From NCBI GenBank assembly GCA_021202525.1, contig JAJQCV010000111.1:1-33685 (forward strand): DNA of 33,685 nt, written 5' to 3'. Positions 1 through 6,966 of the stretch are shown one piece after another. Each line of letters begins with the position of its first letter. The first letter of the stretch is position 1. The notes below the pieces were generated by a model that was given only the letters and a program-made list of their open reading frames with translations, was not told where the DNA came from and ran no database searches. The position numbers were made by a program, and so were the translations under genes. The stretch comes from Akkermansiaceae bacterium (GTDB lineage: Bacteria > Verrucomicrobiota > Verrucomicrobiia > Verrucomicrobiales > Akkermansiaceae).

Positions 1-229
1 GAACCTATGCCTCCTCTCCTTCAGGTTCTAAGATGTATTGTTCAGTAATGGCTCAACCTTATCCAAAACTTCCTTATACGTTAATAATGTGTATAGGACT
101 ACCAGCCCTTGGCTGGGCAATAATCATAGAAAGCCTTTTTGCCTTTCTTTCATTTTGGACCTCTCCATTGGTTCAATGGATAAAGTCGATGTTTTAAAAT
201 CATTGATTTTTTCTGCATGCGTCACGAAA
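1..229. other. Flank downstream of the abi remnant, no gene seen
   Basis: No convincing gene is present. An open frame running from 38 to 604 on the plus strand is antisense to the abi remnant and has no family features. A short hairpin (CCAGCC, loop CTT, GGCTGG) lies at 102-116. It could be a weak terminator but is not followed by a clean T-run in either direction. Confidence 0.4.
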
Positions 230-690
230 CTACTTCCACAACGGATGCTCTCTCCAGTTGCGGGGGAACCCCATCTCCGCTTCAATGCCTACACCCGGAG
301 CGGAATCCTGCAAGAGCTTCATCAGCCGGTCATCCCATTAGCTGGTATTGGCCGCGTATTTCAGGAGGACATGCAGGGATCGGTAGAATCTTTGCAATAT
401 TGGCTAGCCGGGACCGCTGAGGGTGGATCTGGTTTTATGCATCGTATTTCCACTTCCTGTTCCACAGCCGTCCGGGATGGGCGCAGATATTGCGGGCAGC
501 CACCAGTAAGGCAACCAGGGAAGAAAAAAGGCTTCATCGGAAAAGCCGAACAACTGGGCAATCGTTTGCCTCAGCTTGAGGGAAGACCGTCCTTGTACAA
601 ATGATGCAGGTTGCCGAAGGTGGAAAACTGGACAAAACCCATACCGGTAAATTCTCTACCTACAGCCCTCCCTCATCCTCCCGGAAGTGG
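230..690 (-). pseudogene. Abi_2/AbiF-type abortive infection protein, 3' remnant
   Basis: This is the C-terminal half of an Abi_2 (AbiD/AbiF, HEPN-type) abortive-infection protein, broken by several frameshifts and a stop near 660. Reading the minus strand from the insertion point and switching frames gives HFREDEGGL, then VENLPVWVL, then FSTFGNLHHLYKDGLPS, then LRQTIAQLFGFSDEAFFLPW. The hallmark AARNICAHPGRLWNR follows at about 456-503. The end reads MGFPRNWREHPLWK and stops at 230. RN-x-x-AH-x-x-RLWNR and the final GFP-x-x-W-x-x-x-PLW are family signatures. The 5' half lies beyond the mobile element at 6,963-7,370. Frameshifts on both sides mean no functional product is expected. Exact frameshift positions are approximate, and sequencing error cannot be excluded for single events. 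Confidence 0.85.
686..690. repeat. Target site duplication, left copy
   Basis: AGTGG lies immediately before the left inverted repeat, and the same five bases occur at 6,962-6,966 beside the right one. Only GTGG (four bases) is outside the element if its ends are defined as TG...CA, because the final A at 6,962 is shared. Mu-type transposition duplicates 5 bp. Confidence 0.65.
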
Positions 691-708
691 TGTGACCAAG
701 CATAAATC
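691..708 (+). repeat. Left terminal inverted repeat (18 bp)
   Basis: TGTGACCAAGCATAAATC is the exact reverse complement of 6,945-6,962. Similarity decays right after these 18 bases and resumes weakly at the first GAAAGGGTG-like box. Confidence 0.9.
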
Positions 709-710
709 CG

Positions 711-768
711 TGAAAGGGTGAAACATTAATTATCTGAAAGGGTCAGATGGGTGTCAGACGAAAGGGTC
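711..768 (+). repeat. Left-end iterons, three boxes at 24-bp spacing
   Basis: Three copies of TGAAAGGGT or a one-base variant lie at 711-720, 735-744 and 759-768, exactly 24 bp apart (TGAAAGGGTG, TGAAAGGGTC, CGAAAGGGTC). They point inward from the terminal repeat. The same box in opposite orientation lies inside the right end. Position and phasing fit transposase-binding sites of a Mu or Tn7-like element; this role is inferred. Confidence 0.75.
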
Positions 769-779
769 GGGACAAAGTA

Positions 780-793
780 GTGACACATGTCAC
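780..793. promoter_or_regulatory. Left subterminal palindrome
   Basis: GTGACACATGTCAC has perfect 6-bp arms (GTGACA and TGTCAC) around CA. A near-identical perfect palindrome lies at 6,770-6,783 near the other end, so this is likely a dimeric protein-binding site (repressor or accessory transposition site). Confidence 0.55.
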
Positions 794-856
794 TATAGGG
801 TGGATTAATATCCGCGGAGGTCCGGCGGAAGCATCGCCAACCCTCCGCGGAATGAA

Positions 857-1612
857 TCAAAGGCTGAATCCCTCCGGCTGGCCTGGATGTAGTATCTCCC
901 ACATAACCCGCGCGCAGGCTTCCCGGATGGAACATCCCGCCCGATCTGCAATGGGTCTGTAAAAATTGACCTGTCCGCAATGTACGGCGGACACTCCCCG
1001 CGCCAAGGTGGACAACTCAGCCAAATGCCGCTTGTCGCAGGTGCGTATGCCAATCAAGAATTTGCCGTCCTGGAACTCTATCACGTCCGCTCCGCGTCGT
1101 CCGTATAGGTACAAAGCAAGCATGCTCACAGTCACGTCCTCCGGATAAGTCTGATCGTGTCGGTCCGGGAATTCTCTCGTCACCAGCACATCCAGGGCAT
1201 CCCGCAGGAAGCGCCGCGTTACCCAGTAGCACACGCCAGACCAAGCGAAAGGCACGGCGCATTGATAGCCGCCCGCCAGCATCCGGCGGTCATACAAGGA
1301 TTTTTTAATTTCGGCTGTGGATATGAGCAGTGTGTCGGCGTCAATTTTGATAACCGGGTCTGACCCTGGAATGTCCTGCATGCAGGACAACATTCCGCGG
1401 ACACACTCAAGGCCGTTCAGATTCCCTCTCCGTTGGAAATAGGTTTTTTTATAAAAAATGTCTCTACCTTTTGGAATGTGCGTTTTCGACAAAGGGGCCG
1501 CCCCATCGTCAAACAGGTAAATAAGGCAATCAGGGTCAGCTTGGCGTATTTGGCCGACACATAATTCCAAGCATTTATAGTCTTCACGGTAACAGAATAT
1601 TGCGTAATTCAT
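857..1612 (-). CDS. Phage-encoded GT-A-like glycosyltransferase
   Basis: This 251-residue protein looks like a small GT-A fold glycosyltransferase. The N-terminus (MNYAIFCYREDYKCLEL) is a first beta-alpha unit, and KIDADT near residues 89-94 supplies the D-x-D motif that binds metal and nucleotide-sugar. An acidic stretch (YPEDVTVSML) follows in the second half. No signal peptide or membrane segment is seen. The start at 1,612 lies 4 bp after the stop of the tail-fibre-like gene, so the two are almost certainly co-transcribed. An extension to 1,768 would overlap that gene and is not credible. The position suggests it glycosylates a virion protein or alters the host surface after lysogeny. Donor and acceptor cannot be told. 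Confidence 0.65.
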   Translation of the reverse strand: MNYAIFCYREDYKCLELCVGQIRQADPDCLIYLFDDGAAPLSKTHIPKGRDIFYKKTYFQRRGNLNGLECVRGMLSCMQDIPGSDPVIKIDADTLLISTAEIKKSLYDRRMLAGGYQCAVPFAWSGVCYWVTRRFLRDALDVLVTREFPDRHDQTYPEDVTVSMLALYLYGRRGADVIEFQDGKFLIGIRTCDKRHLAELSTLARGVSAVHCGQVNFYRPIADRAGCSIREACARVMWEILHPGQPEGFSL

Positions 1613-1616
1613 GATG

Positions 1617-3398
1617 CTAATTAATTGAAATGTATTCTTCGGAGATTTCGTCCCAACGCCCCATCTGAATATAAAGATCACCGTCAGATGTGTGCTGGGG
1701 ACGTAATGCGTAATTGCTATCACATGCCAAGGTTGTCCAAGAGTCACACACGCGGGAAACGGCCTCAAAACTAGAAACGTCCAGGTCCACCGATAAGAAA
1801 TTATTGTCTGTCCAAAGCCGGGTCCGGATGCCTTTGCCGTTTGTTGGCGTTTTCCAATAAGAGGCGTAACGCAGTCTTACTTGATTGTCGGCAATTTCCA
1901 GGGGCATCAACGCGGACAAGGTTCCGCTGGAAAGGCTTGTTGCGTCGATGGATATGTCAAGCTGTCCGCCTGTCTTGGTAAGCCCGTATTTAAGCCCGTT
2001 GGATGTCTTTTGCGTCGTGTTTACTTTTAATTTGATAGAAGACCCTACTATTTCAATGGGGTCCTCGGCGGTGTAACTAACGGCGTCTCCCCCTGTCATG
2101 GAATCAGTATCAAGCCGCATTGCCAGTTCACCGTCCCTTATTTCAAGGTTGTATTTGATACCTTGAGGCGTGGAATGAACAACCTTGTCGATTTTAAGGG
2201 CAATGTCTTTATCAATTATTTCGATGGGTTCCAGCCCATTGTAATCCGGTCTGCCGTCCACAATCCTGACACCAAGCTTGACAGGCCCTTCGTCTTCCCC
2301 GCTTTCCCCTTTTCCCTTTTCCTGAACTAGCCATGCCTTGAGTTCCGTTGTAACCGTCACGTCCTCGGACGAGGATTCGATATTAAGAGTCAAAACATGC
2401 TCGTCTTCCCCTTCATCTCTAATTTCCAGCGCACATTTAGGGTCGGTCTTGAGGTTATAGGGGGGTGACGCTTTAAGTCCGCAATAGACCGCCCCCAGCA
2501 CATATTGCTTCACGGTCACAAGTTCCGCGGCGTTTCCATCGCCCACCAGGGGCTCTGGTAAAATCTCTACCATTGCGAGTTTGAAAAAATATTCTCCGTT
2601 TTCTTCCTTTTCCTTTTCCGCAATGGTTTTCAGGGGAGATTCTTCGCCCTTGGAGGAAGTAATGTTGTGACTTTTATATTGTCCCTTGTCATCACAAGTA
2701 ACGTGCAGCCACAAATCCCCGGCAGTTATATCGCTTTTTTCCCACGCTCCGCTGCCTTCTTTGGCATGAACTCCATTAATATAAATATCCCCCTGTTTTA
2801 CATAAGCCTCTCCTTGCGTGACAAGCACGCGCCACCCTTCATCCAGGGAGTTGGCCGCATAGGTGATACAACCCGTCAGGTAGGGCTTGTAAGTAATATC
2901 GTCAATGGAGGAACCGGAAGACCCGGCCCCGGAAACAAACTCACCCAGGACAAGCCGAACAGCCCTCCCTCCCGGTTTGTCCTGACTGGTGGATATAACG
3001 GCATCGGTAATGCAGTCATGCGACATGTCGCCCCACACTAAATCCAGGTAAACCTTTCCGACTTCCGCTTTCAGCCCAGGGTAAGGGTCAGCATTCATTT
3101 TTGCGCCGCCAATTTTGGGAATGACATTGCGCGTACCTCCGGCATGGATTTCCAGCACCCTGCCAGGGTTAAAATAGGCCATCCATTTTTCACCTTCTTT
3201 AATAAGGGACCGGAGGGAAAAACCGCCCTTGTCATCCACGTACCGCCCGCCCGTCCAGTGTCCCGATGCCGGAACAGAAGGAAGCATGGAATTAAAATTG
3301 GATGTCCTGTTGAGGGCGTCTAGAACCGCCTCGACATTGTTGTTCCAGTTACCGGACGTCAGTACGGACCCCTTTGTTTTCTTGGGTAAGTGATACAT
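1617..3398 (-). CDS. Phage tail fibre-like structural protein
   Basis: This 593-residue protein has no catalytic motif and looks like a tail fibre or receptor-binding component. The N-terminal part includes LTSGNWNNNVEAVLDALN. The C-terminal third holds three degenerate repeats of about 50 residues, starting near residues 391, 445 and 498. Each begins with a P-[IL]-EI-x(3-5)-[IV]-x-L-[KR] element (PIEIIDKDIALKI, PIEIVGSSIKLKV, PLEIADNQVRLRY) followed by a G-[IL]-[KR] strand and a short D-rich strand. This pattern is typical of fibrous beta-structured shafts. A Glu/Lys-rich stretch separates the domains. The upstream gene ends in TGATATG with this start, so the genes are translationally coupled. 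Assignment is by composition and context; no exact family is recognised. Confidence 0.6.
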   Translation of the reverse strand: MYHLPKKTKGSVLTSGNWNNNVEAVLDALNRTSNFNSMLPSVPASGHWTGGRYVDDKGGFSLRSLIKEGEKWMAYFNPGRVLEIHAGGTRNVIPKIGGAKMNADPYPGLKAEVGKVYLDLVWGDMSHDCITDAVISTSQDKPGGRAVRLVLGEFVSGAGSSGSSIDDITYKPYLTGCITYAANSLDEGWRVLVTQGEAYVKQGDIYINGVHAKEGSGAWEKSDITAGDLWLHVTCDDKGQYKSHNITSSKGEESPLKTIAEKEKEENGEYFFKLAMVEILPEPLVGDGNAAELVTVKQYVLGAVYCGLKASPPYNLKTDPKCALEIRDEGEDEHVLTLNIESSSEDVTVTTELKAWLVQEKGKGESGEDEGPVKLGVRIVDGRPDYNGLEPIEIIDKDIALKIDKVVHSTPQGIKYNLEIRDGELAMRLDTDSMTGGDAVSYTAEDPIEIVGSSIKLKVNTTQKTSNGLKYGLTKTGGQLDISIDATSLSSGTLSALMPLEIADNQVRLRYASYWKTPTNGKGIRTRLWTDNNFLSVDLDVSSFEAVSRVCDSWTTLACDSNYALRPQHTSDGDLYIQMGRWDEISEEYISIN

Positions 3399-3399
3399 A

Positions 3400-4164
3400 T
3401 CAGCTATAAATATCCGGGTCCCAGTTGCCGCCGATGTAGGTCACTTGTGTAACCGTTTTGCCATTACGGCGCGTAACGCCGCCGCCAGCACACAACCAGG
3501 TTTGACCGTCCGGCAAATTAGGCAGTCCCGCACGGGATGAAATCTTCCCGGCATCGGAAATATCCACCTTGCTTGGTATGGTCAGGCGGCATTGTGTGTA
3601 AGCAGCCTTGTAGTGAGTTTGGCCGCGCAGTATCTTGGAAAGCAAACTAGCCGGAACTTTGCCGTTGAGCTTGCTTGTCAAATCGACGCCCTTCTCGTCT
3701 GAAAGTTGTCCCCCCATCAAGGCACACAAATCTTTGAGCGTTGTGTTATCCAGGGCATCCACGTCTCCCTTATAAAGCTTGCATTGTGATATAGGCTCAT
3801 CGACCAGAGATACGGTGACTTCGCACTCCCGACCATCAAATTCAAATGTGGGATCGTCCGGGTTTTCCGGGTTTTCCGGGTCCGGACCATCCATGGCCGC
3901 GGAATAAGTCAATGTGACAAAATCAACCTTGTTACTTTCGTGGGTCTCAATATTAATGTCAGTGAGGGCCAGCCCCTGCTTGATCGGGATGCCGGATGTC
4001 GCCCCGCCAGGGTTGAAAATGGATGATACCAAGTTGCGGCCTTCTCCTGCCGGGCACATATAGTATTCCACCAATGACTTGCTTTCATAATTTTCTTGAT
4101 ATTGCGCAGGTTTCCACCACGACAACACCCCTGACGGCAGTTTACCTAAAATATCGTTATTCAT
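3400..4164 (-). CDS. Tail-associated protein, unknown function
   Basis: A 254-residue protein without signal peptide or membrane segment. It starts MNNDILGKLPSGVLSWWKP and is rich in Thr, Asp and Gly. A short repeat, PENPENPDDP near residues 95-105, is encoded by tandem copies of a Ttttccggg-type unit (3,855-3,885). The C-terminus reads WLCAGGGVTRRNGKTVTQVTYIGG. The gene is flanked by coupled junctions: the stop of the partial upstream gene and this ATG form TGATATG, and its own stop joins the tail-fibre-like gene the same way. By position it is a tail or baseplate-distal protein. I do not recognise the family. Confidence 0.55.
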   Translation of the reverse strand: MNNDILGKLPSGVLSWWKPAQYQENYESKSLVEYYMCPAGEGRNLVSSIFNPGGATSGIPIKQGLALTDINIETHESNKVDFVTLTYSAAMDGPDPENPENPDDPTFEFDGRECEVTVSLVDEPISQCKLYKGDVDALDNTTLKDLCALMGGQLSDEKGVDLTSKLNGKVPASLLSKILRGQTHYKAAYTQCRLTIPSKVDISDAGKISSRAGLPNLPDGQTWLCAGGGVTRRNGKTVTQVTYIGGNWDPDIYS

Positions 4165-4165
4165 A

Positions 4166-4282
4166 TCATCCTAAAACAGCCAAGGCACCGCCCTGCTTTT
4201 GAAGCAATTTGTTGAGTAGTTCATTAGTTTTCTTTTGTTCCGAAAGTTGCTTGGCCGGGATGTTTTCGGCGGACAGCATCAT
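4166..4282 (-). pseudogene. 3' fragment of a tail-module gene
   Basis: On the minus strand a frame reads MMLSAENIPAKQLSEQ, then KKTNELLNKLLQKQGGALAVLG and stops at 4,166, one base before the ATG of the next gene (TGATATG, the same coupling as the neighbouring pair). It looks like the C-terminal end of a larger protein with a helical, coiled-coil-like tail. Just upstream the sequence switches to plus-strand Mu gpF-like coding near 4,290, so the 5' part of this gene has been lost. Confidence 0.5.
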
Positions 4283-4347
4283 GCGGCCATATCCGCACCA
4301 AGGCGTTCTTCTCTGCCACCCTCACTTCCGCCCAGGTAGCCCGGAGG

Positions 4348-5247
4348 ATGCAGGACTACATTGACGACTTTCTTTCCCAGGACCGGGATATTAACGAAAA
4401 AGGACAAGAGTTTTTCTCTTCACAAGGCCGTTCCGAATTCGTCGCCAAATTCCGCCAGATGATGATGGACGAGGGATTCGGCAAGGTCTTGCCGGATGGC
4501 AGCATTGACCCGAACATCAATGACAACGACCTGCGCGACCTTCGGTCCTGCCGCCGCCTGCAACTCATTTTCGATACCCAGGTAGAGCAGGCCAACTCTT
4601 ACGGGCAATTCCTGGAGGGACAGGACGAGGACATCCTGGACATCTGGCCATGTTGGAAGTTTGTGCGCGTCCGCCCGGTTATGTCTCCCAGGCCCTACCA
4701 TGATGCCGCCCTGGGGCAGATACGCCGCAAGGATGACCTGGATTTCTGGCTATCCCTCAACCGTGATTTTAACGTGCCGTGGGGTCCGTGGGGGTTCAAC
4801 AGCGGATGCGGCACGGAAGATGTGGACCGCGCGGAGGCGGAGGCAGCCGGAGCCATCAAGTCCTCTGACAAGGTCAAGCCCATCGTCAAGGACTTCAATG
4901 ACCGCCTGCAGCAATCCGTGGCGGACCTGGGGCCGGACGTCCGATCCTGGATCAAGCGCCAGCTTGGCGACATGGTCACGATCCACGGAGACAAGGCTAT
5001 TTATAACAAGCCGTCACCGCCCAAAACTCCCCGGCCTGACGCCGTTCCGGCAAAGGGAGGCAGCTATTACATTGGTAAGCTTTACATCAATGGGTATGAT
5101 CCCTCCATGAGCAAAAACGATTTCATTGACAGATTGCGCGCTTCGGAAGTTCTTTCCATGGGAATTCAACGCATGTTGGAATCGCCCGTTTCCTTCCAAC
5201 GCCAGGACCCGGAATATTATCAATTCATTAAATCACAATTAGCCTGA
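4348..5247 (+). CDS. Phage Mu gpF-like minor head protein, 5'-truncated
   Basis: This matches the C-terminal domain of the Mu gpF family, the minor head protein next to the portal gene in Mu-like phages. Recognisable blocks are LQLIFDTQVEQANSYGQF, then DIWPCWKFVRVRPVMSPRPYHDAALG, then the WLSLNRDFNVPWGPWGFNSGCGTEDV block. They correspond to the family's D-x-R-x-x-H and PP-x-x-x-GCxC-like core. The listed ATG is only the first available start. The same frame is open upstream and reads TKAFFSATLTSAQVARRM directly into it, which matches internal family sequence rather than an N-terminus. GGAGG abuts the ATG too closely to act as a good ribosome site. The gene is therefore truncated at about 4,290 and has lost its N-terminal region. 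The product, if made, is probably non-functional. Confidence 0.75.
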   Translation: MQDYIDDFLSQDRDINEKGQEFFSSQGRSEFVAKFRQMMMDEGFGKVLPDGSIDPNINDNDLRDLRSCRRLQLIFDTQVEQANSYGQFLEGQDEDILDIWPCWKFVRVRPVMSPRPYHDAALGQIRRKDDLDFWLSLNRDFNVPWGPWGFNSGCGTEDVDRAEAEAAGAIKSSDKVKPIVKDFNDRLQQSVADLGPDVRSWIKRQLGDMVTIHGDKAIYNKPSPPKTPRPDAVPAKGGSYYIGKLYINGYDPSMSKNDFIDRLRASEVLSMGIQRMLESPVSFQRQDPEYYQFIKSQLA

Positions 5248-5248
5248 T

Positions 5249-5554
5249 ATGTTGCTGACAAAAAGTCAACTTGTTCAAATTCGCCAACTGGATGACGACC
5301 AGGAAAACAACCTGGACCGCCTCATTACTCCGGTAGATGAAGAATGGGCTTTCATGAATACCATCGCCGGAGACATGACGCTGGAGGACTACGTTGCCCT
5401 TCCCGAAGGTGAACGTCGGAAATGGTATATCAATAGCAACCCTAATATTCAAACTCATAGGATCGGCTTTGACAAAAACAAAGGAGAAGACATGTATATC
5501 ACCGGATTCTTCTTTGAACCATGGCATCCTTCCATTTTGGACCGAATTTATTAA
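5249..5554 (+). CDS. Small phage protein, unknown function
   Basis: A 101-residue acidic protein (MLLTKSQLVQIRQLDDDQEN...) with no membrane segment or known motif. Its ATG follows the gpF-like stop by one base (TGATATG), so translation is coupled. In Mu-like genomes small unknown genes commonly follow the head gene. I cannot assign a function. Confidence 0.5.
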   Translation: MLLTKSQLVQIRQLDDDQENNLDRLITPVDEEWAFMNTIAGDMTLEDYVALPEGERRKWYINSNPNIQTHRIGFDKNKGEDMYITGFFFEPWHPSILDRIY

Positions 5555-5556
5555 CC

Positions 5557-5919
5557 ATGAAAAAACCAATACAAATTCCCCTTCCTCTGTCCTATCCTGA
5601 TTCCGGCAAGTGGTTTGTTCCCGTCAAGCGCATCAAGATAGACGACCGCACCTGGGCCTTGCGGCTGGGGCAGCCTGTGCAGCTTGGTACAAGCTACGAT
5701 GTGGCGGAGGCAACAGGCGTCGGACGTAAAATCCTCAAGCGGCTGGCCAGGGCCGGATTCATCCAGGAGATGCGGCCTTCTCCCAATGTCTCTATGTACT
5801 ACTATACGGAGGTGCTGGACCTGATGGAGCGCACAAGGCAAGACCCTAATTTCTGGACGCAGATTCGACGTGACGCCTATTTGAAAGGCTCGCGGCTGGA
5901 GGACGCTACAGCCCTCTAA
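5557..5919 (+). CDS. Winged-helix/HTH protein
   Basis: A 120-residue basic protein. Residues about 45-75 (SYDVAEATGVGRKILKRLAR followed by AGFIQEMRPSPNVSMYYY) form a helix-turn-helix with a wing, as in MerR- or excisionase-type DNA-binding domains. The tail (MERTRQDPNFWTQIRRDAYL) is helical. The start at 5,557 lies 2 bp after the preceding stop; the ATG at 5,521 would overlap that gene by 34 bp and is less likely. It precedes a DNA methyltransferase and the element end that carries palindromic sites. It could be a regulator of the element or a DNA-end-binding factor; both are inference. Confidence 0.55.
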   Translation: MKKPIQIPLPLSYPDSGKWFVPVKRIKIDDRTWALRLGQPVQLGTSYDVAEATGVGRKILKRLARAGFIQEMRPSPNVSMYYYTEVLDLMERTRQDPNFWTQIRRDAYLKGSRLEDATAL

Positions 5920-5982
5920 CATTTTTGACGACGGCCTTTTCAGGCCGCGCCGTCCGTGTGCAGCCGCCCGATGCCCTAGGGT

Positions 5983-6708
5983 GTGCCCATGTTCACACAT
6001 GACCCTATTGTCTGCGGGGATTCTCTCTCCATCATGCGCCAGCTTCCAAGCGCTTTCTACAATGCCATTATTACCGATCCGCCCTATGCTTCCGGTGGAT
6101 TGACAACCGCAGAACGCAAAGCTTCCCCGGAACGCAAGTACATTTCGCGGGGCAGGCTTCCTTCCTTTGATTTTGATACCCGCGACCAGCGTTCCCATTT
6201 CATGTGGTCGGTCCTGTGGATGACGGAGGCGCTACGCCTGACGCGCGAGGGTGGCTGGCTGATGGTATGTTCAGACTGGCGGCAACTGCCGACCACCAGC
6301 GACGCCTTGCAGGTCGCTGGTTGGACGTGGCGTTCTCTTGTTACCTGGGACAAGACGGAGGCATGCCGCCCCCATCAAGGCATGTTCCGCAATCAAGCCG
6401 AATTCGTCTTGGTGGCCACGCGCGGCAGCATCGGCCGTGAGCAGGATCGCCCGCGCGTGTTCCCGGCAGGTGTCTTCCGCCATTACCTCAAGCCCTCCGA
6501 CAAATTCCATCTGACGGGCAAGCCCGTTCCTCTGATGGCCCACCTCATGACCGTTCTTCCGCCTCACTCCATCGTCCTGGACCCCTTCACGGGTAGCGGC
6601 ACCACGATCATGGCAGCCCGGCAACTGGGCCATACGGCACACGGCATCGACATTTCCCCCGTTCATGTCCAGATAGCCAGGGACAGGCTGGCCAATTTCG
6701 CCGACTGA
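5983..6708 (+). CDS. Beta-class DNA (N4/N6) methyltransferase
   Basis: A 241-residue S-adenosylmethionine-dependent DNA amino-methyltransferase. Catalytic motif IV (TDPPYASGG, DPPY near residues 32-35) precedes the AdoMet-binding motif I (LDPFTGSGTT, near residues 199-208), the order seen in the beta group. The start is GTG at 5,983 or ATG at 5,989; both give the same domain. No restriction endonuclease lies nearby, so it is probably an orphan phage methylase that protects or marks DNA. It is the last gene before the right end of the element. A GC-rich hairpin (GGCC, TTTTCA, GGCC) lies in the gap before it. Target sequence cannot be predicted. Confidence 0.85.
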   Translation: MPMFTHDPIVCGDSLSIMRQLPSAFYNAIITDPPYASGGLTTAERKASPERKYISRGRLPSFDFDTRDQRSHFMWSVLWMTEALRLTREGGWLMVCSDWRQLPTTSDALQVAGWTWRSLVTWDKTEACRPHQGMFRNQAEFVLVATRGSIGREQDRPRVFPAGVFRHYLKPSDKFHLTGKPVPLMAHLMTVLPPHSIVLDPFTGSGTTIMAARQLGHTAHGIDISPVHVQIARDRLANFAD

Positions 6709-6769
6709 CCGCGCAGGGTTGGCGGTGGTGCCGCGGATCGCTCGCCGGGGTGTGCTTCCCTCCGTGTTT

Positions 6770-6783
6770 GTGACACGTGTCAC
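6770..6783. promoter_or_regulatory. Right subterminal perfect palindrome
   Basis: GTGACACGTGTCAC is a perfect 14-bp palindrome. It pairs with the near-copy at 780-793 and lies between the methyltransferase gene and the right iterons. It is a likely binding site for a dimeric repressor or architectural protein of the element. Confidence 0.6.
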
Positions 6784-6792
6784 ACCCCGGTT

Positions 6793-6849
6793 CACCCTTT
6801 CAGATGGCCACCCGTCCACCCTTTCATTTTTCCCGGATTTACCCTTTCA
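6793..6849 (-). repeat. Right-end iterons, three boxes at 23-24 bp spacing
   Basis: Boxes CACCCTTTCA, CACCCTTTCA and TACCCTTTCA lie at 6,793, 6,817 and 6,840. They are the reverse complement of the left boxes, so they point inward from the right end. A diverged fourth box (CACCCTTTTC at 6,932) sits close to the terminal repeat, and weaker CTTTCAA motifs lie between. Confidence 0.7.
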
Positions 6850-6944
6850 GGTATTTTCCACATTCCCCAGCCTTCCGCGCCCGCTCATCCCCTGTGTTTT
6901 CAAGCACTTTCAACCTCTTTCAATCCAATTCCACCCTTTTCCAT

Positions 6945-6962
6945 GATTTATGCTTGGTCACA
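6945..6962 (-). repeat. Right terminal inverted repeat (18 bp)
   Basis: GATTTATGCTTGGTCACA is the exact reverse complement of 691-708 and marks the other end of the element. Confidence 0.9.
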
Positions 6963-6966
6963 GTGG
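6962..6966. repeat. Target site duplication, right copy
   Basis: AGTGG repeats the bases at 686-690. The A at 6,962 can belong either to the element end (TG...CA) or to the duplication, so the duplication is 4 or 5 bp. Confidence 0.65.

Larger units (their letters stand above)
691..6962. mobile_element. Non-autonomous Mu-like prophage remnant
   Basis: A 6,272-bp element starts with TG and ends with CA. It has 18-bp perfect terminal inverted repeats, subterminal box arrays at about 24-bp spacing on each side, and a 4-5 bp target duplication. It sits inside an abi gene whose coding sequence continues across the target site when the element is removed. The cargo is phage-derived: tail-fibre-like gene, tail-associated gene, glycosyltransferase, Mu gpF-like head protein, winged-helix protein and DNA methyltransferase. 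No transposase, ATPase (MuB-like), repressor, portal, terminase or major capsid gene is seen, so it cannot move or form particles alone. The head gene and one tail gene are both cut near 4,290, consistent with one large internal deletion. The end architecture resembles the attL/attR transposase sites of Mu; that functional reading is inference. Confidence 0.8.

Noticed and set aside
38..604. A 188-residue plus-strand open frame at the left edge
   Set aside because: It runs antisense to the Abi_2 remnant, whose family motifs are clear on the minus strand, and has no features of its own.
5983..6708. A restriction-modification system
   Set aside because: Only the methyltransferase is present. 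No endonuclease candidate lies in the element or beside it.
691..6962. A Tn7-like transposon or integrative satellite island
   Set aside because: No TnsA/B/C-type, recombinase or integrase gene is present, while gpF-like and fibre-like genes point to a Mu-like phage origin. The end architecture alone cannot tell these apart.
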